64,000 bases of DNA from Campylobacterota bacterium (GTDB lineage: Bacteria > Campylobacterota > Campylobacteria > Campylobacterales > Sulfurovaceae). Each line of letters starts with the position of its first letter. Position 1 is the first letter of the stretch. Below, piece by piece: positions 1 through 7,250 of the stretch. The position numbers were made by a program, and so were the translations under genes. The notes under the pieces were generated by a model that worked only from the letters and a program-made list of their open reading frames with translations, did no database searches and was not told where the DNA came from. The stretch spans positions 1-64,000 of the forward strand of contig QKDN01000043.1 of the NCBI GenBank assembly GCA_003252535.1, written 5' to 3'.

Positions 1-138
1 GTAGCTGTCAGATCCTCTGAAAAATACTTGATTATCTCTCTAAATTTTGGCTCTGAAATGTGGGCAACTTTTACATACTTGTTTTTCATCGGTATTATCG
101 TACTCCTATGGCACTTTAATACCTCTAAACTAGTCTAG
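1..138 (+). CDS. C-terminal end of a membrane protein (partial)
   Basis: Frame 1 is open from the window edge to a TAG at 136-138, giving the last 45 residues of a protein. The tail contains a hydrophobic stretch (residues about 24-38, TYLFFIGIIVLLW) followed by a short polar end, so the missing protein ends in a membrane segment with a short hydrophilic tail. No family can be named from this fragment. It is followed at once by AT-rich degenerate sequence. The gene starts outside the window. Confidence 0.5.
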   Translation, partial: VAVRSSEKYLIISLNFGSEMWATFTYLFFIGIIVLLWHFNTSKLV

Positions 139-676
139 CCCCTATGATATATATGTAGATGAAGAAATAAGCTATAAAAATCCAAAAGAGTATCCCATTC
201 CTCCTACAGTTTATTTAAATTTTATTGAAAAAGATAATGGTTCTGAAATACCATTAGGGCTTTTTAATAATGATGAAATGAAGGAAATTAGTGCAATTAT
301 GTTTAGTTGTAATGCATTATGGTCTAAATTAGCACAAAAAGAAAAAAATTTAAATTTTTTAACTAAAGAAGGGATTATTATGGAGAGAACTCATGAATTA
401 ATTGAAGATGGTTTATTTGTTTTTCATAATCCTTATGCAAAATATCCTTTAGATAAATCAATTTTTGGAAAAGATAGAGTTTGTCAAGTTTATTTAAATG
501 ATGGTTCAGAAAAAATAAATGATGAAACTGTAATAGTTGAATTGGAAAGTAGAGCAGAGCTTATTATAGAGTTTGGTGATAAACATATGATAAGTAGACT
601 ACCTTTTTAAAATTTAAGAAAAGAAACTATTTCTGAAAATGTAAAATCTATAAGAAGATATAAAAAATTGAAGTAA
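134..676 (+). pseudogene. Degenerate AT-rich gene of unknown function with an in-frame stop
   Basis: A single frame reads through 134-676 with one internal TAA at 608-610. Upstream of the first ATG (278) the frame already has coding character (a proline-rich PIPPTVYLNF segment), yet no start codon exists before the TAG at 131-133, so the 5' end is missing. After the TAA the same frame continues for 21 lysine/arginine-rich residues to a second TAA at 674-676. Base composition is far more AT-rich than the rest of the window, which suggests recent transfer followed by decay. An intact 110-residue ORF (278-610) remains and could still be expressed. I do not recognise the family. Confidence 0.45.
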
Positions 677-778
677 GTTAAATCAACCTATCTAAATCCC
701 TTTACACAAAAGGTATCCAATGCCTCAAAGCACTTTGGCGTAAAAAATATAGAAATAAACTATTAAAAGGTAATTCGC

Positions 779-925
779 ATGAACACTAACTCTCAACTCC
801 TAATCTATCAGACCGAAGATGGTCAAACCAAACTAGAGCCACGGCTTGAAGATGAGACAGTATGGCTTACTATTTCCCTCGTTCCACCAGTCCTCTGGTG
901 GAATGAATACATGAACTCCATATAA
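779..925 (+). pseudogene. RhuM-family protein, N-terminal remnant
   Basis: A 48-codon frame starts at ATG 779 behind a plausible Shine-Dalgarno (AAAAGG). Its first 31 residues match the start of RhuM-family (virulence RhuM/Fic-associated) proteins: an IYQTEDGQTKLE segment followed by LEDETVWLT. RhuM proteins normally continue for about 300 residues with QAQMAELF after WLT. Here the homology stops there and the remaining codons are supplied by the palindromic element at 876-965, ending in TAA. It is therefore a gene cut off by that element or by a deletion ending at it. No function is expected. Confidence 0.7.
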
Positions 926-965
926 AATTATGCGTTCCACCTCAGGAGAGGATGGAACGAGCGGG
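876..965. repeat. Palindromic MITE/REP-like element truncating the RhuM remnant
   Basis: The outer arms CTCGTTCCA (878-886) and TGGAACGAG (953-961) are exact inverted copies. Each arm can also fold on its own (CCACCAG-TCCT-CTGGTGG at 884-901; CCTC/GAGG at 940-950). The element begins where RhuM homology ends and finishes a few bases from the aat stop codon at 971, so it could also act as a terminator for aat. Its size and architecture resemble the elements at 2806, 4205 and 41614, but its sequence is different. Confidence 0.6.
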
Positions 966-970
966 ATAGT

Positions 971-1642
971 TTAGCCGATCCCCTCCAAATACCTCAAATA
1001 CTCCTCCCTCTCTATCTCCCTCGCTCCCAGCGATGCGAGGTGGTCGTTGTAGACCTGGCAGTCGATTAGGCGGATGCCGCTCGACTCGGCGAACTTGGCA
1101 AGCTGGTAGAACGCTACCTTGGAGGCATCGCGTTCTGCGGCGAACATACTCTCCCCGCAGAAGATATCGCCGATGATCAGCCCATAGAGACCGCCTGCGA
1201 GCCTGTCGTCCAGGTAGCACTCGATGGAGTAGGCGTAGCCCAGATCGTGGAGCCGGGTGTAGGCGTGGATGAAGGGATCGCTGATCCATATGTGATCCTC
1301 GTCCTTTCGCTTGATCGAGGCGCAGGAGCGGATGACCGTCTCGAAGTCGTGGTTGACCCTGACGGTGAAGTTCTTGTTGTTGATGGTGCGGCGCAGGCTC
1401 TTGGAGACGCGGAACTCGCCCGGGAAGAGTACCATCCTCTTGCGCGGGGAGTACCAGTGGATATAGTTGTACTCATCGATGAACCACGGGAAGATACCGC
1501 TGCGGTAGGCATGGATCAGCCGCTCAGGGTGGAAGTCCCCGCCCAGCGCTACCAGATCGCCGCCCATCATCTCCGGCGAGGGGAAGTCGAAGCTCTCGTC
1601 ATCGAGTAAATAAATCTTTTCGTTTTCTTCTATCAGTTCCAT
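971..1642 (-). CDS. aat: Leucyl/phenylalanyl-tRNA--protein transferase
   Basis: This 223-residue protein transfers Leu or Phe from charged tRNA to the N-terminal Arg or Lys of proteins, creating an N-degron for ClpAP in the cytoplasm. The family core is visible: FPSPE near the start, LVALGGD, the YRSGIFPWF motif, WYSPRKR, and near the C-terminus GGLYGLIIGDIFCGESMF followed by ASKVAF. The length is normal for Aat (about 200-235 residues). The gene stands alone on the minus strand; its 3' end abuts the palindromic element at 876-965. Start at 1642 is the only good ATG ahead of the conserved N-terminus. Confidence 0.95.
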   Translation of the reverse strand: MELIEENEKIYLLDDESFDFPSPEMMGGDLVALGGDFHPERLIHAYRSGIFPWFIDEYNYIHWYSPRKRMVLFPGEFRVSKSLRRTINNKNFTVRVNHDFETVIRSCASIKRKDEDHIWISDPFIHAYTRLHDLGYAYSIECYLDDRLAGGLYGLIIGDIFCGESMFAAERDASKVAFYQLAKFAESSGIRLIDCQVYNDHLASLGAREIEREEYLRYLEGIG

Positions 1643-1722
1643 AGAGCAATAGTAGCATAAAACCTTTGGAAAATCATTTTTATGTTACGATTAGCCAACG
1701 AAATGTAAGCGGAGAGATAGAG

Positions 1723-2349
1723 ATGGAGTGGCTAGAAAAGATCATCGAAAGCATAGAGAAGGGGAACTACTTCTTCATGTTCGTCATACTGCTGTTCCTG
1801 GTCATAACCAATATCGAAAAGATACTGGCAGTCTTCGAAGACCTTCACAACAAAAAAGTGCAGCGCCTCGAAGCATACCTGGAGAACAAATTTATAGGTG
1901 ATATGATCAAAGGCATTATCAAAGACCAGCTTGACAGCTATATCTTCAAAGCGGCAACAGGGATAAGAGCTGACAAGTTCATGCAAAGCAAGATACTCGA
2001 GCTCTATGAAAAAGCCAATGGAAAATTCACCCTGCAGCAGCTCTCCAGGGTGTCACACTATATGGATTCGGATGATGGGAAGATCGCCATAAAGATTACC
2101 GCTTTTGATACTTTTGTATATTATTTTCACTTTATACTGTTAATTGGAACAGGTTTAGTAGCATTGTTTTTTTGGATGGGTCTATGGTTTTTTAATGAAA
2201 TAGACAAGACATATGTAACACTATGGATAATAAGCGGTGCCTATTTTCTTCTTTTCCTATATACACTGTATGAAGTAATGAAATTCAGACTTGCAAAAAA
2301 ACTTCAGATAATGTTTCAGGAACTTCAGGACAATAACGAGACTGCATAA
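1723..2349 (+). CDS. Membrane protein of unknown function
   Basis: A 208-residue protein is predicted from ATG 1723, chosen because a GGAGAG ribosome site lies just upstream; the frame is open from 1666 but has no such signal there. One membrane helix lies near the N-terminus (residues 17-32, FFMFVILLFLVITNI), then a charged helical stretch (about 35-130), then two closely spaced helices (about 140-165 and 175-197) and a short charged tail. No known family is recognised. The last third (2100-2349) is clearly more AT-rich than the first two thirds, so the gene may be a composite. Parvulin gene ppiC follows about 100 bp later. Confidence 0.6.
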   Translation: MEWLEKIIESIEKGNYFFMFVILLFLVITNIEKILAVFEDLHNKKVQRLEAYLENKFIGDMIKGIIKDQLDSYIFKAATGIRADKFMQSKILELYEKANGKFTLQQLSRVSHYMDSDDGKIAIKITAFDTFVYYFHFILLIGTGLVALFFWMGLWFFNEIDKTYVTLWIISGAYFLLFLYTLYEVMKFRLAKKLQIMFQELQDNNETA

Positions 2350-2447
2350 CCCAAATCACCATGCTATCATGCGAGAGCACAATCTCCTGTTCAGCAACCC
2401 TACAGCATAATACGGGGCAAATACAAACCAGAACCACAGGAGAGAAC

Positions 2448-2732
2448 ATGGCACAGAGAGCAAGCGCAAGACATATATTGGTACAGGACGAGAGCAAGTG
2501 CATGGAGCTCAAAGAGCTCATCACGAGCGGCAAAGCGACATTCGGAGAGGTAGCGAAAGAGAACTCCCTCTGCCCATCGGGAAGACAGGGCGGCGATCTG
2601 GGGAGATTCGGCCGCGGTCAGATGGTAGAGGAGTTCGACCGGGTGGTTTTCAGCGGTGAGGTGGGCGTAGTACACGGCCCGATCAAGACAGAGTTCGGAT
2701 ACCACCTCCTGGAGATCACACAGAGAGATTGA
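2448..2732 (+). CDS. ppiC: Peptidyl-prolyl cis-trans isomerase, parvulin type
   Basis: This is a single-domain parvulin of 94 residues, the same size as E. coli PpiC (93). Diagnostic segments are SARHILVQ at the start, NSLCPSGRQGGDLG and GRGQMVEEFD in the middle, and FGYHLLEI at the end. There is no signal peptide, so the enzyme is cytoplasmic. ATG 2448 follows CAGGAGAG and directly precedes the domain; the longer frame back to 2361 adds non-conserved residues and was rejected. The gene seems monocistronic, with a hairpin element (2806-2888) downstream. Confidence 0.93.
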   Translation: MAQRASARHILVQDESKCMELKELITSGKATFGEVAKENSLCPSGRQGGDLGRFGRGQMVEEFDRVVFSGEVGVVHGPIKTEFGYHLLEITQRD

Positions 2733-2805
2733 CGGAGAACCCTTTGGGATTTGACATTTTTATGCTAGGATTGAAGCGACAAAGGGAGACCTCTAAAAAC
2801 CCACA

Positions 2806-2888
2806 CCAAAAGTGAGTACTCCTGCGCCATGCGAACGCAAGCGCCCATTTCATGGGTTGAACGCATAGCTTGTCGCACTCACTTTTGG
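2806..2888 (+). repeat. Palindromic element, copy 1 of a REP/RPE-like family
   Basis: An 83-bp element is bounded by the perfect 12-bp inverted ends CCAAAAGTGAGT (2806-2817) and ACTCACTTTTGG (2877-2888). Its interior (TGCGCCATGCGAACGCAAGC ... GCATAGCTTGTCGCAC) is nearly identical to the inverted copy at 13703-13784. The outer stems differ between the two copies but stay self-complementary within each copy. It lies in the gap between ppiC and the phosphatidyltransferase gene and may terminate ppiC transcripts. Confidence 0.75.
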
Positions 2889-2940
2889 AGTAGTATATAG
2901 TTTTTCGAAGTGCCCGAATAGATATACCAAAAGGTATCCG

Positions 2941-4206
2941 ATGAATGAAAATCGCAAATCGCTAGTACAAAAGCCCGGCTTTATCCAAAGTATCGAGAAG
3001 CGCATCACCGACCGCTTTTCGGTACACCCCAATCTCATCTCAGGGATCAAGCTCTTCCTCCTCACACCGCTCTTTGCCTATATGCTTCTCCACAGTGCGG
3101 AGTATGCCCATAGCAGGAGCATACTGATCTCGCTCTTTCTCCTCTTCTGTTTCTTCGACTACCTCGACGGGATCGTGGCGCGGGCGCGGGGGCTGGAGAC
3201 GAAGTTCTGGCGGGTGTTCGACCGCTTCACCGACTATCCGCTGCTGCTGCTCATCTCGTGGGTTGCCCTCGGTGAGATACCCACATGGCTCATCGCGCTC
3301 AAGGTCGGGGTGGATATCGTCCTCTTCGTCCAGTATATCCTGACGCAGGGGACGACCGAGAACCGTATCCGTACCACCATCGCTTATACCGCGCTGCTGG
3401 GGATGCTCGCCGTCAGCCAGCAGTGGGGCGGGTCGTGGCTGCGCTCGGAGTATGTCGAGTGGCTGCTCTATCTCAATATCGCCTTCTCTCTCGTCGTCAT
3501 CGCCCACAATGCACGGCTGCTTCAGAAAAGATTTATCGCCGATGCCATCTCGGGGGTCAACCTGCTCTGCGGCGTGGGGAGCATCTACTTTGCCTCGCGC
3601 GGTGCCTTCGAGATGAGCCTCCTGCTGCTCATCATCGGCGGGCTCTTCGACGGTCTCGACGGTGCGGCGGCGAGGAAGTGGGGCGGTACGAGCTGGGGCG
3701 TCTACTCCGACGATGTCGCCGACGGGGTCAACTACGGCATCGCACCCGGCTTCGCCCTCTACTTCGCGCTCGGTGGCGACGGCGTGGCGATGGGGGTGGG
3801 GATATTCTACACCCTCTTCACCATCTCCCGCCTCGTCTACTTCACCCTCAACAAATCGAGCGCCGACCCCAACTACTTCTCGGGGGTTCCCAGTACTGCG
3901 GGAGGTCTTATCGTCCTCTCCTCGCTGATACTCTTCGCCGATACCCCCGTCTTCATCGGGCTCTTCGTCGGGATCGCTGTGATGCAGATGGTCTCCTTCG
4001 ACACCCACTACAGGCACCTCGGGCGCGCCATGTCGGATGAGAAAAAGCGCTACAGGTTCGGACTGCCGCTCTACTCGCTGCTGCTGATAGCGGGGGCATT
4101 CATCTGGGGTGTGAAGGTATCGGTTGCATTATTATTGGCACTGATACTCCTCTATGGATTTACACCGTTTGCATTGCATTTTAGGGATGTGCTTGTGAAA
4201 TCGTAG
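2941..4206 (+). CDS. Tandem CDP-alcohol phosphatidyltransferase
   Basis: A polytopic membrane protein of 421 residues with two CDP-alcohol phosphatidyltransferase halves. The first half (about residues 25-190) carries DYLDGIVARARG followed by FDRFTD, matching DGxxAR...DxxxD, but the conserved Gly before the third Asp is Trp. The second half (about 195-415) has the intact motif, DGLDGAAAR, then GVYSDDVAD, and continues GVNYGIAP, as in phosphatidylserine synthase (PssA). I infer that the second half is catalytic and makes a phospholipid from CDP-diacylglycerol; serine is the likely acceptor because psd lies in the same window (59822). The usual PssA is about 240 residues, so this is a duplication or fusion. 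Its TAG stop overlaps the start of the element at 4205. Confidence 0.8.
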   Translation: MNENRKSLVQKPGFIQSIEKRITDRFSVHPNLISGIKLFLLTPLFAYMLLHSAEYAHSRSILISLFLLFCFFDYLDGIVARARGLETKFWRVFDRFTDYPLLLLISWVALGEIPTWLIALKVGVDIVLFVQYILTQGTTENRIRTTIAYTALLGMLAVSQQWGGSWLRSEYVEWLLYLNIAFSLVVIAHNARLLQKRFIADAISGVNLLCGVGSIYFASRGAFEMSLLLLIIGGLFDGLDGAAARKWGGTSWGVYSDDVADGVNYGIAPGFALYFALGGDGVAMGVGIFYTLFTISRLVYFTLNKSSADPNYFSGVPSTAGGLIVLSSLILFADTPVFIGLFVGIAVMQMVSFDTHYRHLGRAMSDEKKRYRFGLPLYSLLLIAGAFIWGVKVSVALLLALILLYGFTPFALHFRDVLVKS

Positions 4207-4307
4207 GGTGTGCTTGCCAGCACGCCATTTGCTCCAAATATCAGCATCCGTTGAGATATTGATATAAGCTTTGTATACTGTTTTTGGTGCGCTGGCAAGC
4301 GCACCCT
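4205..4307. repeat. MITE-like element with 23-bp inverted ends
   Basis: The ends AGGGTGTGCTTGCCAGCACG (from 4205) and GCGCTGGCAAGCGCACCCT (to 4307) are 23-bp inverted repeats with three differences, two of which still allow G-U pairing in RNA. The interior is AT-rich. The first bases of the left end form part of the TAG stop codon of the preceding gene (4204-4206). It could act as a terminator; the element may have been fixed because it keeps the stop. Confidence 0.65.
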
Positions 4308-4365
4308 TGTATCGTTTTCCTCTTTACGATCATTTTCTCTCCGGGCAAATACGCTATACTTTCTT

Positions 4366-4629
4366 ATGGATTTCAAAAAACAGCTCAAAACCATCAAGAA
4401 GGCTCTGCGCCAACACCCCGAAGAGAAGCCCAAAGCATCGGGTGGAAGAGCGGCAGAGGTCTATGAACCGGTCTGTATATGCAGGGACAGGAACGGGGAG
4501 TTCAAGAACCTCTATGCCTCGGAAGCGGAAGCCCTCAAACAGGCTGCGCTGCTGCGGCAGTATAACGGTGCGATTCTCAAGGTCTACCCGTGCCCCGATA
4601 CCCCGGGGTGGCATCTGAGCAGCGGTTGA
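4366..4629 (+). CDS. Small conserved-looking protein ending in a GWHL motif
   Basis: An 87-residue protein with a basic N-terminus (KKQLKTIKKALRQ), then EPVCICRDRNGEFKNLYASEAEA, an A-rich helix, and a C-terminal YPCPDTPGWHLSSG. The final CP...GWHLS pattern resembles small zinc-ribbon-like proteins ending in CP.CGGWHLT, though only scattered Cys residues remain (CIC and PCP). No clear ribosome site precedes ATG 4366, while a TATACT box lies about 8-13 bp upstream, so a leaderless transcript is possible. Codon use looks like that of its neighbours. Function unknown. Confidence 0.55.
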   Translation: MDFKKQLKTIKKALRQHPEEKPKASGGRAAEVYEPVCICRDRNGEFKNLYASEAEALKQAALLRQYNGAILKVYPCPDTPGWHLSSG

Positions 4630-4712
4630 GCGGCTCTCTTTAGAGAGGATGGTTTAGAGTCGTCTAACTTCGTTTGGCTATAATAGCGTATATTTCACCT
4701 AAAAGGATACTC

Positions 4713-4964
4713 ATGAAGAAGATTTTGGTATTGACGGCAATGGCGGCAACAGTACTCTGTGCAGATATGATGAACGATCTGGCCAAAGATGCGATGGTCA
4801 CCGAGGGCAAAAGCAAGGTCAGGGATACTGCGGTCAGGCAGATAGCCGGTGACGATGAGGTCAAGAAGGTCGTGGTCAACAAAGCCGCCGACAAGGTACT
4901 CGGCAAAGAGAAGACCGAAGACAAGATCAAGGCAAAAGTATTCAACTCGATCATGGGTAAATAG
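4713..4964 (+). CDS. Small secreted protein of unknown function
   Basis: An 83-residue product starts at ATG 4713 after an AAAAGGA ribosome site. The first 17 residues form a signal peptide (MKKILVLTAMAATVLCA). The mature part is short, highly charged and free of Cys, with alternating Lys/Asp/Glu and Val-rich segments, and is probably helical. It resembles other small exported proteins of Campylobacterota but no domain can be named. It is followed 69 bp later by the DUF4010 gene. Confidence 0.65.
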   Translation: MKKILVLTAMAATVLCADMMNDLAKDAMVTEGKSKVRDTAVRQIAGDDEVKKVVVNKAADKVLGKEKTEDKIKAKVFNSIMGK

Positions 4965-5033
4965 CGCCGATATCTTTTGCACTCTGGGGCAAAAGATGCT
5001 ATACTAATCCAAAGCAAAATGAGTGAGGCTGCT

Positions 5034-6317
5034 ATGGATTTCACGTTCGACCTGCTCATCGTCGAGCAGATACTTATCTCCATCGTTATCGGTTTTATGC
5101 TCGGTCTCCAGAGAGACATCTCCTATCAGAACAAAAAGAGAAACGGCTTCGCCGGGGCGAGAACATTCGCTATCGTCTCTTTGCTCGGGTACCTGAGCGC
5201 GTTCCTCAATGAGAAGGTGGAGTATTTCGTCCTCGTCTCGCTTCTCATCGTCGGCGGTTTCGTCCTCGTCTCCTATGTCTACAAATCGTTCTACAACAAG
5301 CTCGCAGGCTCCACGACCGAGTTCGCGATCATCATGACCTACCTGCTTGGGCTGCTGGTCTACTATTCGCAGGCACAGTATGCCATCCTCATCGCCATTC
5401 TCATCCTCGTACTGCTCGATATCAAGGGGAGGCTCGAACACTTCCGCAGCCATATCACCCCCAAGGATGTGCAGTCGACGATCCTCTTCCTGGTGATGAC
5501 CTTCGTGATCCTGCCGCTGCTGCCGGACAAGACGGTCGATCCTTTCGGCGTCTTCAACCCCTACGCGACATGGATCATGGTGGTGCTGATCGCCGGGATA
5601 TCCTTCATGGGATATATCGCCATCAAGGTGCTCGGCACCCAGAGGGGGGTCTACCTGACGGGGGTATTCGGCGGGCTTGCCTCCTCCACTGCCGTTTCGA
5701 TCACCCTCTCGAAGCTCTATGCCCTCAAGGGTGAGTACCTCCACAGTTTCGCCGGGGCGATCGCGATCTCCTTCTCCATCATGTATGTGCGTGTCCTCGC
5801 CGAAGTGTTCGTCATCAATCCGTCACTGGGGAAGATGCTGATGGTGCCGTACCTCGTCGCGTCGTTCTTTGCGTTCCTGTTCGTCTTCTACCTCTACAGG
5901 AGTTCGTGCTCGACCCAGAGCGTCGAGAAGCTCGATCTCAAAAGCAACCCCCTGGAGATCAGTGAAGCGCTCAAACTAGGGCTACTCTTCGGGTTGATCT
6001 TCGGCTCTATAGCCTTCTTCCAGTCGAAGTTTGGCGATACAGGTATCTATATCGTCGCTTTCCTCTCTGGGCTCACCGATGTCGACGCCATCACCCTCTC
6101 GCTTTCGAAACTCGCCCTTGAAAAGATTTCGTCCGACGCTGCGATCAACGGTATCGTCATCGCCACGGTCGTCAACTCGATGGTCAAGCTGGGGATCGTA
6201 TGGTTCGTCGGTGGGAAGAGGATCGCCGCGATGATCGGCATCTATTACCTCCTCACCCTTTCGATGCTGATGATCGCACTCTATTACTACGAGGCGTATG
6301 CGGCGTATCTGGGCTAG
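5034..6317 (+). CDS. MgtC/SapB-DUF4010 family membrane protein
   Basis: A 427-residue polytopic protein with about 11-12 membrane segments. The N-terminal part carries the MgtC/SapB signature (IVIGFMLGLQRDI...GARTFAIVSLLGYL), and the C-terminal half matches DUF4010 (GGLASSTAVSITLS; SGLTDVDAITLSLS). Family members are putative transporters or regulators of ion homeostasis; the substrate is unknown. ATG 5034 is preferred because GAGG lies five bases upstream; an in-frame ATG at 5019 is possible. Its stop codon overlaps that of the converging channel gene by four bases, so this is the boundary of the CIS locus. Confidence 0.85.
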   Translation: MDFTFDLLIVEQILISIVIGFMLGLQRDISYQNKKRNGFAGARTFAIVSLLGYLSAFLNEKVEYFVLVSLLIVGGFVLVSYVYKSFYNKLAGSTTEFAIIMTYLLGLLVYYSQAQYAILIAILILVLLDIKGRLEHFRSHITPKDVQSTILFLVMTFVILPLLPDKTVDPFGVFNPYATWIMVVLIAGISFMGYIAIKVLGTQRGVYLTGVFGGLASSTAVSITLSKLYALKGEYLHSFAGAIAISFSIMYVRVLAEVFVINPSLGKMLMVPYLVASFFAFLFVFYLYRSSCSTQSVEKLDLKSNPLEISEALKLGLLFGLIFGSIAFFQSKFGDTGIYIVAFLSGLTDVDAITLSLSKLALEKISSDAAINGIVIATVVNSMVKLGIVWFVGGKRIAAMIGIYYLLTLSMLMIALYYYEAYAAYLG

Positions 6318-7246
6318 AGAGTGAAGAAGAGGTAGAGATTGATCAGAAAATAGAGCGGGATGATCACAGCCATACTGATCCTGTCTATTTTGTATTCGAG
6401 CGCTTTTTTCCCTTTTGAATCAAGGGTGATCCCCACTGCAAGCAGCGTCATGAAGAGAGCCGTCACGATGAATGTGAGGATCTGCACCTTGTCGATAAAG
6501 GTGATGACACTCGTTGCAGGAAGGCTTGCATCGATGATGCTTTTGTTGCTGATGAGGATGAATATGGCAGTGAGGAAAAGGGCGTTCTTGGTGCCATACT
6601 CGTCTTTGAAGACGAACGAAAGACAGAGGATAAAAAAGACGATATAGATGGGCAGAAGCTTGTTGATGAACTCCCGGTACCATCCTCTCTGGATATCCAC
6701 AGTGACGACGAACTGCGAATAGACCGATCTGTTGCGATCGAGAGAGTAGCCGAAATCGGTCTCCATCGTATGGTTGATCTCGGATACGTTGAAACCGGTG
6801 ATCTTCCACCCGTCGACAGTGAGCTCATCGGATAGCAGGGATTCCCTGCGGTCGGGGACGAATTGCAGTTTGGAGGCAACGAGATCGGAATCTTCGAACC
6901 GCACCGTAAGGCTTTGGCGGTCAAAAGGGTAGTTTTTGTAGTTCCAGTTGTAATAGACCTTCACCTGCATCTTTTCCTGCCTGATCGTACGGTTTGCATC
7001 GAGCCGGTCTTTGAGTACGAAAATGCTTTTGATCTCTTTGGCATTGACGATCTCTGTGGATTGTGTCGGGTTGAAAGTATCGTTGTTGTCGTAGATATGC
7101 CACATCCAGTAGGTGATATCGAACGTACCGTTCTTGACATCGAAAGTGTCGATGTGGGTGATATATATCCCTGTCTTCGACCGGATCGTCCCGCCACCGA
7201 TGCTCAAAACCGTGCTGATAATGAGCAGCAGCAGGAGCCTGGCCAT
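6314..7246 (-). CDS. Pentameric ligand-gated ion channel homologue (Cys-loop/GLIC type)
   Basis: A 310-residue protein with a signal peptide (MARLLLLLIISTVLS), an extracellular beta domain of about 180 residues, and four C-terminal membrane helices. The hallmark YPFDRQSL lies in the position of the Cys-loop family YPFD motif, without the disulphide, as in prokaryotic GLIC and ELIC. The pore helix region (KNALFLTAIFILIS) is followed by ASLPATSVITFIDK, matching the conserved LP..S..T..D M2-M3 segment. These proteins form pentameric ion pores in the inner membrane gated by a periplasmic ligand. The start lies four bases after the stop of the upstream periplasmic sensor gene; an in-frame ATG at 7267 would overlap it by 17 bp. 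Either way the two are translationally coupled. Last gene of the leftward CIS series. Confidence 0.85.
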   Translation of the reverse strand: MARLLLLLIISTVLSIGGGTIRSKTGIYITHIDTFDVKNGTFDITYWMWHIYDNNDTFNPTQSTEIVNAKEIKSIFVLKDRLDANRTIRQEKMQVKVYYNWNYKNYPFDRQSLTVRFEDSDLVASKLQFVPDRRESLLSDELTVDGWKITGFNVSEINHTMETDFGYSLDRNRSVYSQFVVTVDIQRGWYREFINKLLPIYIVFFILCLSFVFKDEYGTKNALFLTAIFILISNKSIIDASLPATSVITFIDKVQILTFIVTALFMTLLAVGITLDSKGKKALEYKIDRISMAVIIPLYFLINLYLFFTL

Positions 7247-7250
7247 GCGC

